Counted from the first letter of the stretch, positions 1 to 6,595 are shown. The stretch: 10,813 nucleotides of DNA from DATKCJ01 sp035513275 (GCA_035513275.1 DATKCJ010000127.1:1-10813), one strand, 5' to 3'. The notes: generated from the sequence alone by a model not told the origin. A program made the numbers and translations.

Positions 1-192
1 GCGTGACATGCGCGATAATCCCGCAGCGATTCGACGGTTGTTGCTTGCGCGAAGAGAGCGATGACCAGGAGACCTCAATCGTCGAACCTCGGGCACACGC
101 CCACTTTTCGGTTGCCTGATGCCCGAGAACGGAGAAGGAAGACCGAAAGGATCAGGACGTGGCGTCTGATTGCAGCCGCGTGGTCAGAAGCG

Positions 193-206
193 AACTGATC
201 TCAGTT
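193..206. promoter_or_regulatory. Palindrome, candidate HigA operator
   Basis: AACTGA (193-198) and TCAGTT (201-206) form a perfect inverted repeat with a 2-bp TC spacer, ending 20 bp before the higA start codon. HigA-family antitoxins usually repress their own promoter by binding such short palindromes as dimers, so this is the obvious operator candidate. No clear -10/-35 pair could be assigned around it, so the operator role is inferred from position and symmetry only. Confidence 0.35.
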
Positions 207-213
207 TACCATT

Positions 214-218
214 GAGGA
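214..218 (+). promoter_or_regulatory. Shine-Dalgarno sequence of higA
   Basis: GAGGA lies 8 nt before the ATG at 227. It decides the start codon against the in-frame TTG at 170, which has no such signal. It is the only clear Shine-Dalgarno sequence in front of any gene in this window. Confidence 0.65.
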
Positions 219-226
219 CCCTTACC

Positions 227-526
227 ATGGCCAAACCCGCTTCATTCACCCATCCCGGCATCATTCTCCGCGACGAGTTCTTTGCGCCGATGGGCATCAC
301 CCAACTCGCAGCTGCAAAGGCAACCGGCATCCCTCAAAGCCGGCTTAGCGAGATTCTCGCCGGCCGCCGCTCGATCACGGCAGACACGGCGGCCCGCCTT
401 GGGCGCTTCTTTCGAGTCGATCCTCGCAACTGGCTCAACCTGCAGGCAGCCTACGATCTCCGCGAAGTCGAGCGTGCCCACGGCAGGGAACTCTCGGGGA
501 TTTCACCCGCTCGCCAGGTTGCCTGA
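227..526 (+). CDS. higA: HigA-family antitoxin (XRE-type DNA-binding protein)
   Basis: This 99-residue protein belongs to the HigA/VapI branch of XRE regulators: the antitoxin that neutralises the RelE-fold mRNA interferase HigB and autorepresses the operon. Family hallmarks are visible in order: an HPGxxLRDEF opening (residues 9-18), a helix-turn-helix at about 24-46 with the recognition stretch IPQSRLSEILAGRRSI (35-50), then TADTAARLGRFF (51-62) and the WLNLQAAYDL segment (69-78). Length is typical, with a short basic C-terminal tail. The ATG at 227 is chosen because the homology begins there and a GAGGA motif sits 8 nt upstream. No HigB reading frame is found upstream, where it normally lies, and the 77 bp downstream leave no room for one. 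It is therefore an orphan antitoxin, possibly the remnant of a module or a stand-alone regulator. The family call is firm; activity is unknown. Confidence 0.88.
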   Translation: MAKPASFTHPGIILRDEFFAPMGITQLAAAKATGIPQSRLSEILAGRRSITADTAARLGRFFRVDPRNWLNLQAAYDLREVERAHGRELSGISPARQVA

Positions 527-603
527 CACGCTGCCCGGAATTCGATTGTCTCTGAGGAGTGCTTCGGAGACTCCACATTTCGCCCCATTAAGCGCCCGAT
601 CCC

Positions 604-1599
604 ATGACTTTTGCATCCCGAGTCTCCGTTCCAATTCTTCTCGCCGTTCTCTTATTAGCACTGCCGTTTCCGGCCGCCCATGCCGATCAAGCATCCGACC
701 TCGAGGCGGCGAAGGTGCACTACTTCGCACGGCGGGATGGCGAGGCGCGGGCGGCGTTTGAGACGATCCTCGCCCGCGATTCGCGCGCCGACGAGGCGCT
801 CTACTATCTTGCGCGGCTCGCGAAGCGGCAGCGCGACTGGGCAACTGTCGCCGCGCGCCTCGAGGAGGCGGTCAAGATTGTCCCCAACAGCGCGATGTAT
901 TGGGGCGACCTCGGCGAGGCCTACGGCAACCAGGCACGGGGCGCCGGGGCGCTCTCGCAGCTCAGCCTCGCGCGCAAGACTCTTGCTGCCCTGAAGAAGG
1001 CCGCGGCACTCGACCCCAGCAACCTCGCAATCCGCAACGGGCTGGTCGAGTTTTACCGCGAGGCCCCGTGGATCGCCGGTGGCGGCATCGACAAGGCCTA
1101 CGATGAGGCGAAAGACATCGCAAAGATCGACCCTTATCGTGGAGCGGTGATCTCCGGCGGGCTTTACCAGCACGAGGAGAAGTGGTCAGAGGCCGAGAGG
1201 AACTACCGAAACGCGATCCGCCTCCAGCCTGAAAACAGCGAGGCGCGGTTCGCGCTCGCCCAGCTCATGATCGGGACGGGACGCCACGACGAGGCCTTCA
1301 CCATGCTCGAAGACATTCTGCAGGCGAACCCCCGACACTTCGCATCGCTCTACCAGATCGGCCGCGTGGCGGCACTGTCAGGCAAACGACTCGATCGCGG
1401 CGAGGCCGCGCTGCGCGAATACATCGCCGCGTCAGTGCAGGCCATGGGCCTGCCGTCGGTCGCGCACGCATGGCACCGGCTCGGCAACGTGCTGGAGCGC
1501 AAGGGCGACTCCACCGGCGCGCGCGAAGCCTACCAAAAGGCGCTCGAGATCGATCCGAAGCTCAAGGAAGCGGCCGACGCACTCGCGAAGCTGCTCTGA
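604..1599 (+). CDS. Exported TPR-repeat protein
   Basis: This 331-residue protein has a classical signal peptide: basic residue R6, a hydrophobic core at about 8-23, and an AHA/D site predicting cleavage after A27. It is therefore probably periplasmic or envelope-associated. The rest is TPR helical hairpins: about 38-70, 72-105 (ending in the canonical VP-N turn), 108-140 (LDPSN turn), 175-210 (EKWSEAERNYRNAIRLQPEN), 212-246 and a last clear unit at about 288-325 (GDSTGAREAYQKALEIDPK). Between the third and fourth units lies an EFYREAPWIAGGGIDKA segment, a glycine-rich motif recurring in a widespread family of uncharacterised periplasmic TPR proteins. TPRs are protein-interaction scaffolds, and no catalytic domain is visible. 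The ATG is supported by the signal peptide, although no Shine-Dalgarno sequence precedes it. It follows higA by 77 bp with no evidence of a shared function. Confidence 0.85.
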   Translation: MTFASRVSVPILLAVLLLALPFPAAHADQASDLEAAKVHYFARRDGEARAAFETILARDSRADEALYYLARLAKRQRDWATVAARLEEAVKIVPNSAMYWGDLGEAYGNQARGAGALSQLSLARKTLAALKKAAALDPSNLAIRNGLVEFYREAPWIAGGGIDKAYDEAKDIAKIDPYRGAVISGGLYQHEEKWSEAERNYRNAIRLQPENSEARFALAQLMIGTGRHDEAFTMLEDILQANPRHFASLYQIGRVAALSGKRLDRGEAALREYIAASVQAMGLPSVAHAWHRLGNVLERKGDSTGAREAYQKALEIDPKLKEAADALAKLL

Positions 1600-1601
1600 G
1601 C

Positions 1602-1805
1602 GGTAGCGCACGAAAGCTCCAAGACTGACGCCTTTGAATGTAAGCTTTGCTCAGCTGATCGATCGAGAAAGCGCCGCGGGAGCGGCGCAGTCCAAGGCGC
1701 CTTCGGCGCAGCGGGATCGCCAGAGCTTCGCGACAGCGTCTTGGAGTGCGGCACTCCTGTGCCGCTTTCGAGGTCTTCGCGCCCCTCGGAGATGGGCGCG
1801 CTACC
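1602..1805. repeat. 204-bp nested palindromic repeat element
   Basis: The element fills the convergent spacer between the TPR gene and the Gre factor. It is bounded by perfect 8-bp inverted ends, GGTAGCGC (1602-1609) and GCGCTACC (1798-1805). Inside, CGAAAGCTCCAAGAC (1611-1625) has its full complement on the right split in two: GTCTTGGA (1738-1745) and GCTTTCG (1764-1770). Between these halves sits a hairpin with 7-bp stem GCGGCAC/GTGCCGC (1748-1754, 1759-1765). Further hairpins are GCGCCGC/GCGGCGC with loop GGGA (1671-1688), GCGCC/GGCGC (1697-1709), and CGCGCCC/GGGCGCG (1778-1800), the last followed by CTAC. Two adjacent 8-bp palindromes lie at 1651-1666. TGAG flanks both sides (1597-1600, 1807-1810), one base from each end, and could be a target duplication or chance. 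I interpret it as a dispersed REP/MITE-like element. A terminator role for the flanking genes is possible. Confidence 0.65.
1778..1804 (-). repeat. REP-like hairpin with GTAG foot (right end of the 204-bp element)
   Basis: Read on the minus strand: GTAG, a 7-bp stem (CGCGCCC with GGGCGCG), a 9-nt loop, then A. This is the same plan as the shorter hairpins at the other two convergent junctions, but with a larger loop. The left end of the 204-bp element also carries GTAG (1603-1606) but no immediate hairpin. Confidence 0.5.
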
Positions 1806-1830
1806 ATGAGGGCAACTGCGCGCCGCGCGC

Positions 1831-3681
1831 CTACTTCGCGTCGACGTAGCGGCGGATGGCCAAGACCTCGAAGTTGTGCTCTTCCGTCCCGACCTTGATC
1901 TTCACCTGCTCGCCGACCCGCTTTGAGAGCAGGCCCATGCCGAGCGGTGTCTTGTAGGAAATGATTTGGTTGTCGGGATCGCCGTCCCAAACGCCGAGGA
2001 TCGTGTAGCTGATGAGCGCGCCGGTGTCGGGGTCCTTCAAGTCGGCGATGCTGCCAACGCCGATCTGGTCGACCGAAGCCTCGGTGAAGTCGGTGACGCG
2101 CGCGTTGCGCAGGTCGCGCTCGAGCTGCGCCTTCTGGGCGAGCAGCAGCGACTGGTCCTGCTTGGCCATCTTGTATTCGGCGTTCTCGCGGAGATCGCCG
2201 TGCTCGCGGGCTGCGGCAATGGCACGACTGTTCTCAGGAACCTTCTTCTGCACGATTTCCTCGTATTCGGCGTGTTTGCGCTCGTAGCTGCCGCGCGAGA
2301 CGAGGAGCACCTCGCCCTTGTCCTCGGCCTCGCTCGAGACGAGCGACTGGATGGCGGGGAACTGCTTGATGAACCGTGCGAGCAACGACTTCTTCGTGAG
2401 CTCCTCGAATCCCTGGTTGAGGATGAGACTGTTCGCGAGGTCGCGCGCGGTCTCGGGATCGGAAGTCGAGAGAAGGTCGGGAATCAGCTCCTTGTCCTCG
2501 CTGAGGATGTCGGCCAGCGGGATGCGGCGTGCGCCGGCGGTCTGGAGCGCCTCGTAGTCGATCGCGAAGAAGATCGAGCTGAGCAGGCGCGGCGTGATCA
2601 TGTCGCTCAGGAGCTTCGCGAACTTGCGCGAGGCGCGATTCTTCACGATCCACAGGAGGACCGGCGCGCGCAGATTCTGCTCGAGTTTCCAGCGCTGGAG
2701 CGTGGCGGCGAGAAGATCGGTGCAGTCGTTCTCGACGAGAAAATTGATGCACTCGGTGGTGAACTTGCCCGAGCTGTTCTTGAGCAGATTCAGCACAAGC
2801 TCTTTCCACTCGAGCGGGTGCGCATGCTGGACCAGTTCGAGGAAACGGTGCTGCTGCGTGGTGCCGAGCTTTTCGGCGATGTCGACGAGAGCGTGCGTGT
2901 CGGCCACGAGTTCCTCGGGCGTCGGCGAAAACTGCGAAACGTCGTCGCCCGTGTAGCCTGCCAGGTCGTTGCGGACCCAAGCGCCCTCGAGGCGCTCCGC
3001 GGCTCCGAGTTGGTTGCTGTCCTTCACCGAGCCGACGATCTCCTTGAGGACAAACGCCGTGGTCTCCGTGCTCGGGGCCTTCTTGCCCATCGAGGCGAGC
3101 AGCGCGCCTGCGAGCGTAATGCGGCGGCGAGCCGAGCGTGTGCCGTTGAACTGCTCGAGGATCTCGTCCTCAGCGCTCACGGGCTCCTCGCGGAGGACGT
3201 AGCACTCGGTCTTCTTGGCCGGCACGCCGACGCGTGGGTCGCTCGCGAGCTGCTTCTTCACCGAGGTCCACCAGCGCTTGAACTTGTCCGGACCGACCAC
3301 TTGCGTGAGCGTCTGCTCGAGGTCGAGCGCGGTCGTTGCATGGCCTTCGCATACCCGCAATCCGTCGATCACGAGCTCGACCGGGTTGTTCTCAATCAAG
3401 TCCTTGATCTTCTCGGGCTCGGTGATCCGGCGCACGAGCAGGTGCTCCGTCGGCAACACCTCCATCGTGTTCACGCAAAACACCGGGTCCATCGAGTGAC
3501 CTGGCTTGCCGTCGAAATCGATGACCAGCTTCCGGCTGGCGGTGTCGTATTCCTGAATCCGGCCAAACCCCCAGCTACGGTGAATAACGAATGCCCCCGA
3601 CTTCATGGACTCGAGCTTGGCCTTGGAGGCCTTCAACTCAGGTTTGGTCGCGATCAACTCAAGGACTGCTTCGGAATTCAT
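1831..3681 (-). CDS. greA: Large Gre-family transcription elongation factor with N-terminal extension
   Basis: This 616-residue protein ends in a complete GreA/GreB unit. The coiled-coil is at about 459-537 with the tip motif EHGDLRENAEY (acidic residues D496 and E499 match the Mg-coordinating pair of E. coli GreA). The FKBP-like C-domain covers about 538-616. Gre factors enter the secondary channel of RNA polymerase and stimulate cleavage of backtracked RNA. The remaining 458 residues are an extension: a small beta-rich segment at about 29-77 (VIHRSWGFGRIQEYD ... IDFDGKPGHSM), reminiscent of small polymerase- or nucleic-acid-binding barrels, followed by a long, probably helical region. Chlamydial GreA is similarly oversized (about 700 residues). 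The ATG at 3681 is chosen because an upstream extension would run antisense through rsmB. No Shine-Dalgarno sequence is visible. It is convergent with the TPR gene and divergent from rsmB. The symbol is provisional, as a second, short greA may exist elsewhere. Confidence 0.9.
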   Translation of the reverse strand: MNSEAVLELIATKPELKASKAKLESMKSGAFVIHRSWGFGRIQEYDTASRKLVIDFDGKPGHSMDPVFCVNTMEVLPTEHLLVRRITEPEKIKDLIENNPVELVIDGLRVCEGHATTALDLEQTLTQVVGPDKFKRWWTSVKKQLASDPRVGVPAKKTECYVLREEPVSAEDEILEQFNGTRSARRRITLAGALLASMGKKAPSTETTAFVLKEIVGSVKDSNQLGAAERLEGAWVRNDLAGYTGDDVSQFSPTPEELVADTHALVDIAEKLGTTQQHRFLELVQHAHPLEWKELVLNLLKNSSGKFTTECINFLVENDCTDLLAATLQRWKLEQNLRAPVLLWIVKNRASRKFAKLLSDMITPRLLSSIFFAIDYEALQTAGARRIPLADILSEDKELIPDLLSTSDPETARDLANSLILNQGFEELTKKSLLARFIKQFPAIQSLVSSEAEDKGEVLLVSRGSYERKHAEYEEIVQKKVPENSRAIAAAREHGDLRENAEYKMAKQDQSLLLAQKAQLERDLRNARVTDFTEASVDQIGVGSIADLKDPDTGALISYTILGVWDGDPDNQIISYKTPLGMGLLSKRVGEQVKIKVGTEEHNFEVLAIRRYVDAK

Positions 3682-3759
3682 AATGCCGTGAACGTGTAAA
3701 GTAAGGGTCCAGTTCAGTGGAGATTGCGTCGCGATGTCAAACTGTGTCTCATCCGTCCG
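3682..3759. promoter_or_regulatory. Divergent promoter spacer between the Gre gene and rsmB
   Basis: This 78-bp spacer must hold the 5' signals of both divergent genes. On the minus strand a perfect TTGACA (complement of 3735-3740) could be a -35 box for the Gre gene, but nothing resembling TATAAT lies 16-18 nt further on. No clear promoter was found for rsmB. Neither gene has a Shine-Dalgarno sequence here. Confidence 0.4.
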
Positions 3760-5049
3760 ATGTCTCCTCCGCAACCCTCCGATGGGTGGACATTTGCCGT
3801 CGAACTCGCGGCTCGCTGGCTGCGCGAGCCCGGGCGCGTCGATTGGCTGCTCGAAAGATTCGCCACCGGCCTGCCCGGCACAGAGCGCGCCCGCTGTCAG
3901 GACCTCCTTTCCGCGGCCATCCGGAACCATTCCCGGCTCGAGGCTGCGTTTGCCCCGCTCCTGCGCCGGACTCCCCGCCCCCGGCTGCGTGCAATCCTCC
4001 ACATAGCCGGCGCCGAGATCATCGAAAACACCGACGCCGCTCCCGCGCTCGTCGTCGACCACGCCGTCGGCATGACCCGCGCAATCTGCTCAAAAGCCGA
4101 ATCGGGCATGGTAAACGCGGTCCTCCGCAAAGCCGCGCTCGCACTTCGGGTGCCACCACCCGATCCAGCCTCCGCCTCAGCCGCCGAGCTAGCGCTCTTT
4201 TTCAGCCATCCGGAGTGGCTGGTCCACCGCTGGGTCGCGAACTTCGGACGCGGCGCGACGATCGACCTCCTCGAATGGGACCAACGCCCGGCAGACGTCC
4301 ACCTGCGCCTCGCACCCGGGGCCGAAGCTCCTGAATGGCTCCAGCCAACCCCATGGGCCGGCTTCTTCCGGCTCAAGTCTGGTCACTGGGACGATGCGCT
4401 CGCTCTCCTCTCGTCGGGCCGTGCCTACGTGCAGGACCCGGCGACGCGCCTCGCGCCCGAACTCCTTGCGCCCACGCCAGGCTCAACTGTGCTCGATCTA
4501 TGCGCCGCGCCCGGCGGCAAGGCACTCCAACTCGCCGAAAAGGTGGGGCCGGGCGGCTGTGTCGTTTGCGTCGATCAGCCGGGTCCGCGAATCCCACGGC
4601 TCGAGGAAAACGTCGCCCGCTACCGCGCTGCCAATCCAGACGGAGCGCGCATGGAGATCATCGCGTCCGACGTGCTGGCGCTCGATGCGGCGGCGCTGGG
4701 CACTCGCTCGCTCCCGGCGCAGTTTGAGGCCGTCATGCTCGACGCGCCTTGTTCGAACACAGGAGTGCTTCGACACCGGGTCGACGCCCGTTGGCGGCTG
4801 CGGCCCGGGGATCCGATGGAGCAAGCTGCGACGCAGCTCAAGTTGCTCCGCGCTGCCGCGGCGTTCGTCGCGCCTGGTGGGAAGCTCGTTTACAGCACGT
4901 GCAGCCTCGAACCCGAGGAAAACGCAGGCGTGGTCACCGCGTTTCTCACGGAGGTAGGCGCCGGTTTCACGCTCGAGCGCTCAATCGAGAGCCGGCCGTG
5001 GGAAAGCGGGCACGACGGCGCCGGCGCGTTTCTGCTGCGGCGGGTGTAG
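3760..5049 (+). CDS. rsmB: 16S rRNA (cytosine-967-C5) methyltransferase RsmB
   Basis: This 429-residue protein methylates C967 (E. coli numbering) of 16S rRNA, using S-adenosylmethionine, during small-subunit assembly. The N-terminal NusB-like RNA-binding domain covers about 9-130 and ends in the typical GMVNAVLRK stretch. The Rossmann methyltransferase domain follows, with SAM motif LDLCAAPGGKA (245-255), the DAPCSNTGVLR motif (C331) and YSTCSLEPEEN (C381). The two cysteines are the hallmark pair of m5C RNA methyltransferases: the TCS cysteine attacks C6 of the base and the PC cysteine aids product release. Length is normal for the family. The ATG at 3760 gives a protein starting just before the NusB homology. 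An in-frame TTG at 3724 would add 12 residues, but its only purine-rich stretch is too close to serve as a ribosome binding site. It converges on the MFS gene. Confidence 0.93.
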   Translation: MSPPQPSDGWTFAVELAARWLREPGRVDWLLERFATGLPGTERARCQDLLSAAIRNHSRLEAAFAPLLRRTPRPRLRAILHIAGAEIIENTDAAPALVVDHAVGMTRAICSKAESGMVNAVLRKAALALRVPPPDPASASAAELALFFSHPEWLVHRWVANFGRGATIDLLEWDQRPADVHLRLAPGAEAPEWLQPTPWAGFFRLKSGHWDDALALLSSGRAYVQDPATRLAPELLAPTPGSTVLDLCAAPGGKALQLAEKVGPGGCVVCVDQPGPRIPRLEENVARYRAANPDGARMEIIASDVLALDAAALGTRSLPAQFEAVMLDAPCSNTGVLRHRVDARWRLRPGDPMEQAATQLKLLRAAAAFVAPGGKLVYSTCSLEPEENAGVVTAFLTEVGAGFTLERSIESRPWESGHDGAGAFLLRRV

Positions 5050-5113
5050 GTAGGGCGCCGTAGCGCGGGTCTTTGACCCGCGAAGCCCGTGGCAGGTCAG
5101 AGACCTGCCCTAC
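5050..5113. repeat. Inverted pair of REP-like hairpins (BIME-like), likely two-way terminator
   Basis: This 64-bp element fills the 66-bp gap between rsmB and the MFS gene. Its ends are the inverted repeats GTAGGGC (5050-5056) and GCCCTAC (5107-5113). Inside are two head-to-head units. Unit one (+) is GTAG at 5060-5063 followed by stem CGCGGGTC/GACCCGCG with a TTT loop (5064-5082). Unit two (-) is CTAC at 5110-5113 preceded by stem GGCAGGTC/GACCTGCC with an AGA loop (5091-5109). Both have perfect 8-bp stems, a 3-nt loop and an A directly after the stem when read from GTAG. The stability and location suggest it ends transcription of both converging genes, though no U-tract is present. Confidence 0.7.
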
Positions 5114-5115
5114 CC

Positions 5116-6444
5116 TCACTTCCCCGGCGGCGGCAAGGTCGTCGCGATCATGAACGGCACAATCAAGACGATGCCGACCGCACCGTAGGTCGCCGCCGAC
5201 CCGAACCACCAATAGGTCATTCCCGCAAGCACCGGGCCGATCGTGCGCGCCAGCGATCCAAGCGAGCGGAAAATTCCTAGCATCTTGCCCTGCACTTCCT
5301 GTCCCGCGTAGAGCGAGATGATTGCCGAAAGCGCAGCGTTCGAAAGGCCGGAGCCCATCGCGACCGCGGCCATGCTCCAATACATCCCGCTCGTCCCGCT
5401 TGCGTAGGCCAGGCCCACGAAGCCGACGGCAACGAGGAAAATCCCGATCAGCGCGGTGAGCTTCTCGCCGATCGAAGGCACAAGCCGGCGCACAACCAGG
5501 CCCTGCGTCAGGATCGACACCACGCCGATGAACACAAACACCAGTGGCAACTGCCTCACCGTGTAGTCGAGCCGTTCCACCGCGAGGAAAGCGAGCGTCA
5601 GCTCCATGCCGCTGAAGCAGAGTGCGTAGAGGAAATACACTATGTTCACCCGGCGGATTTCCGCCGAGTCGACGCGGAAAAGCGCGAGCGGGTTTCGCTC
5701 ACGCACGACCGGAGCCCCCGAAGTTCCGGCGACTCGCGTCTCCACGAAACGCGCCCGGATCCAGAAGAAGTTCACCGCGCAGAGCACAAACGCGACCGCT
5801 GCGGGCACCGTGAACGGATTTGCGCCGATCGCCGCGAGTTCCGGAAATGTGTCGAGAATGTTCCACCCTGCGGCAAATCCGCCGATCGCCGGACCGGTAA
5901 TGAAGCCGAGCCCGAACGCCGCACCGATCAAGCCCATGCCCTTCGCGCGGTTCTCGCGGCTCGTCACGTCGGCAACGGCGGCTGTCGCCACTGAGAGATT
6001 GCCGCTCATGAGTCCGCCGATCAGGCGCGACACGATGAAGAGCAGGAACGATCCGCTGAACATCCACACAAGGTAGCTCCCCGCCGTGCCTGCCACTGTG
6101 AGCAGAAGCACATTTCGGCGGCCGAGCCGGTCGGAACGCGCGCCCCAGAACGGTGCGAACACAAACTGGAGCAGCGAGTAGATCGAGCCGAGGAAGCCAG
6201 CGAACAACACCTCCGTGTAATGGCTTTCGATGTTTGAGAATCTCGTGAGCGCCTCGACCTGCATGAGCAGCCAGCCGAGCAGTCCGCCGCTTCCCTCCCG
6301 ACCGAGGTAGTAGTCGAGCATCGACGGAAACAGCGGGAAGAAAATCGAGAAGCCGACCAGATCGATGTAGAGCGTCAGGAAAATCACCCCAAGTGATGTC
6401 CTGCGCGGCCCTGTGTCGTTTGGATTGCCTGCCGTTTCGCTCAC
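5116..6444 (-). CDS. MFS transporter, TetA-like 12-helix family
   Basis: This 442-residue inner-membrane protein has about 12 hydrophobic segments, the first at about 18-43 with an embedded acid (YIDLVGF, D28) as in tetracycline/H+ antiporters. MFS motif A is GARSDRLGRR (101-110), in the loop between helices 2 and 3. Motif C, typical of drug/H+ antiporters, is at about 171-189 (GLIGAAFGLGFITGPAIGG). The loop between helices 1 and 2 is unusually long (about 44-77). The central cytoplasmic loop at about 232-262 is hydrophilic and basic. These features point to a proton-driven exporter, but the substrate cannot be read from sequence. Translation starts at GTG (complement of 6442-6444). No ATG is available before the first helix and no Shine-Dalgarno sequence is visible. 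The gene diverges from the ArsR-methyltransferase gene, which could regulate it; this is inference from position only. Confidence 0.87.
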   Translation of the reverse strand: MSETAGNPNDTGPRRTSLGVIFLTLYIDLVGFSIFFPLFPSMLDYYLGREGSGGLLGWLLMQVEALTRFSNIESHYTEVLFAGFLGSIYSLLQFVFAPFWGARSDRLGRRNVLLLTVAGTAGSYLVWMFSGSFLLFIVSRLIGGLMSGNLSVATAAVADVTSRENRAKGMGLIGAAFGLGFITGPAIGGFAAGWNILDTFPELAAIGANPFTVPAAVAFVLCAVNFFWIRARFVETRVAGTSGAPVVRERNPLALFRVDSAEIRRVNIVYFLYALCFSGMELTLAFLAVERLDYTVRQLPLVFVFIGVVSILTQGLVVRRLVPSIGEKLTALIGIFLVAVGFVGLAYASGTSGMYWSMAAVAMGSGLSNAALSAIISLYAGQEVQGKMLGIFRSLGSLARTIGPVLAGMTYWWFGSAATYGAVGIVLIVPFMIATTLPPPGK

Positions 6445-6457
6445 GTGAACCGACTAC

Positions 6458-6500
6458 GCTGGGCAACCGACGCCGGAAGACAAGCGGCGGGTTGCTTGGC
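6458..6500. promoter_or_regulatory. Hairpin in the divergent MFS/ArsR spacer
   Basis: GCAACC (6463-6468) pairs with GGTTGC (6490-6495) and CGCCG (6471-6475) with CGGCG (6485-6489). This gives 11 bp with a 2-nt bulge and a 9-nt loop. Plus-strand RNA could extend the stem outward to 6458/6500 through G-U pairs, which become A-C mismatches in minus-strand RNA. The core sits 18 nt before the GTG of the MFS gene on the minus strand, a position where a hairpin could affect translation. No known riboswitch class was recognised. Confidence 0.35.
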
Positions 6501-6505
6501 GAAAA

Positions 6506-6595
6506 ACTCCAAGCTCCAACATCCAACCTCCAGTGAATGACCAATCAGCAGGCCTCAAAGCGGTGTTTCGTGTTTGTAGATTCTCTGGAGGTTGG
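6506..6595. repeat. Heptad repeats and inverted repeat in the divergent spacer
   Basis: Four 7-bp units of pattern NNTCCAA run in tandem at 6506-6533 (ACTCCAA, GCTCCAA, CATCCAA, CCTCCAG). The last two overlap the left arm of a 16-bp inverted repeat (6523-6538 with 6580-6595, one mismatch). Its perfect core is CCAACCTCCAG against CTGGAGGTTGG, and the arms are separated by 41 bp. Allowing one heptad to be absent, the similarity of the right arm extends further left. This looks like two oppositely oriented copies of one heptad-rich intergenic repeat upstream of the ArsR-methyltransferase gene. Confidence 0.6.

Larger units (their letters stand above)
1..226. other. Unassigned left end, upstream of higA
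   Basis: I see no convincing gene here. One forward frame is open from the window edge to a TGA at 62-64 and could be the last 20 codons of an upstream gene, but the peptide is too short and basic to recognise. An ATG at 61 opens 45 codons to a TGA at 196-198 with no recognisable content. An 8-bp inverted repeat (CTCGGGCA at 88-95, TGCCCGAG at 120-127) is present without a following T-run. In a HigBA operon the toxin gene would normally occupy this space, and I find no HigB-like reading frame. The end of the stretch holds a palindrome and a ribosome binding site, listed separately. Confidence 0.5.

Noticed and set aside
88..127. 8-bp inverted repeat CTCGGGCA/TGCCCGAG as terminator of an upstream gene.
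   Set aside because: The 24-nt loop is long, no T-run follows, and no upstream gene is established.
120..215. A short forward frame ending in ...ISVYH just before higA, resembling the ...DYH end of HigB toxins.
   Set aside because: Only the last two residues fit. The frame is closed by a TGA at 117-119 and nothing upstream in any frame resembles the HigB core.
1966..3699. A 577-codon open frame on the plus strand.
   Set aside because: It lies antisense to the Gre factor, whose domains are unmistakable. Long antisense frames are expected at this GC content.
3712..3740. Sigma-70 promoter for the Gre gene based on a perfect TTGACA on the minus strand.
   Set aside because: No acceptable -10 hexamer at 16-18 nt spacing; noted only as part of the divergent spacer.
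3682..4062. N-terminal extension of the Gre factor by 127 residues.
   Set aside because: It would run antisense through the start of rsmB, and its sequence looks like a shadow of that gene.
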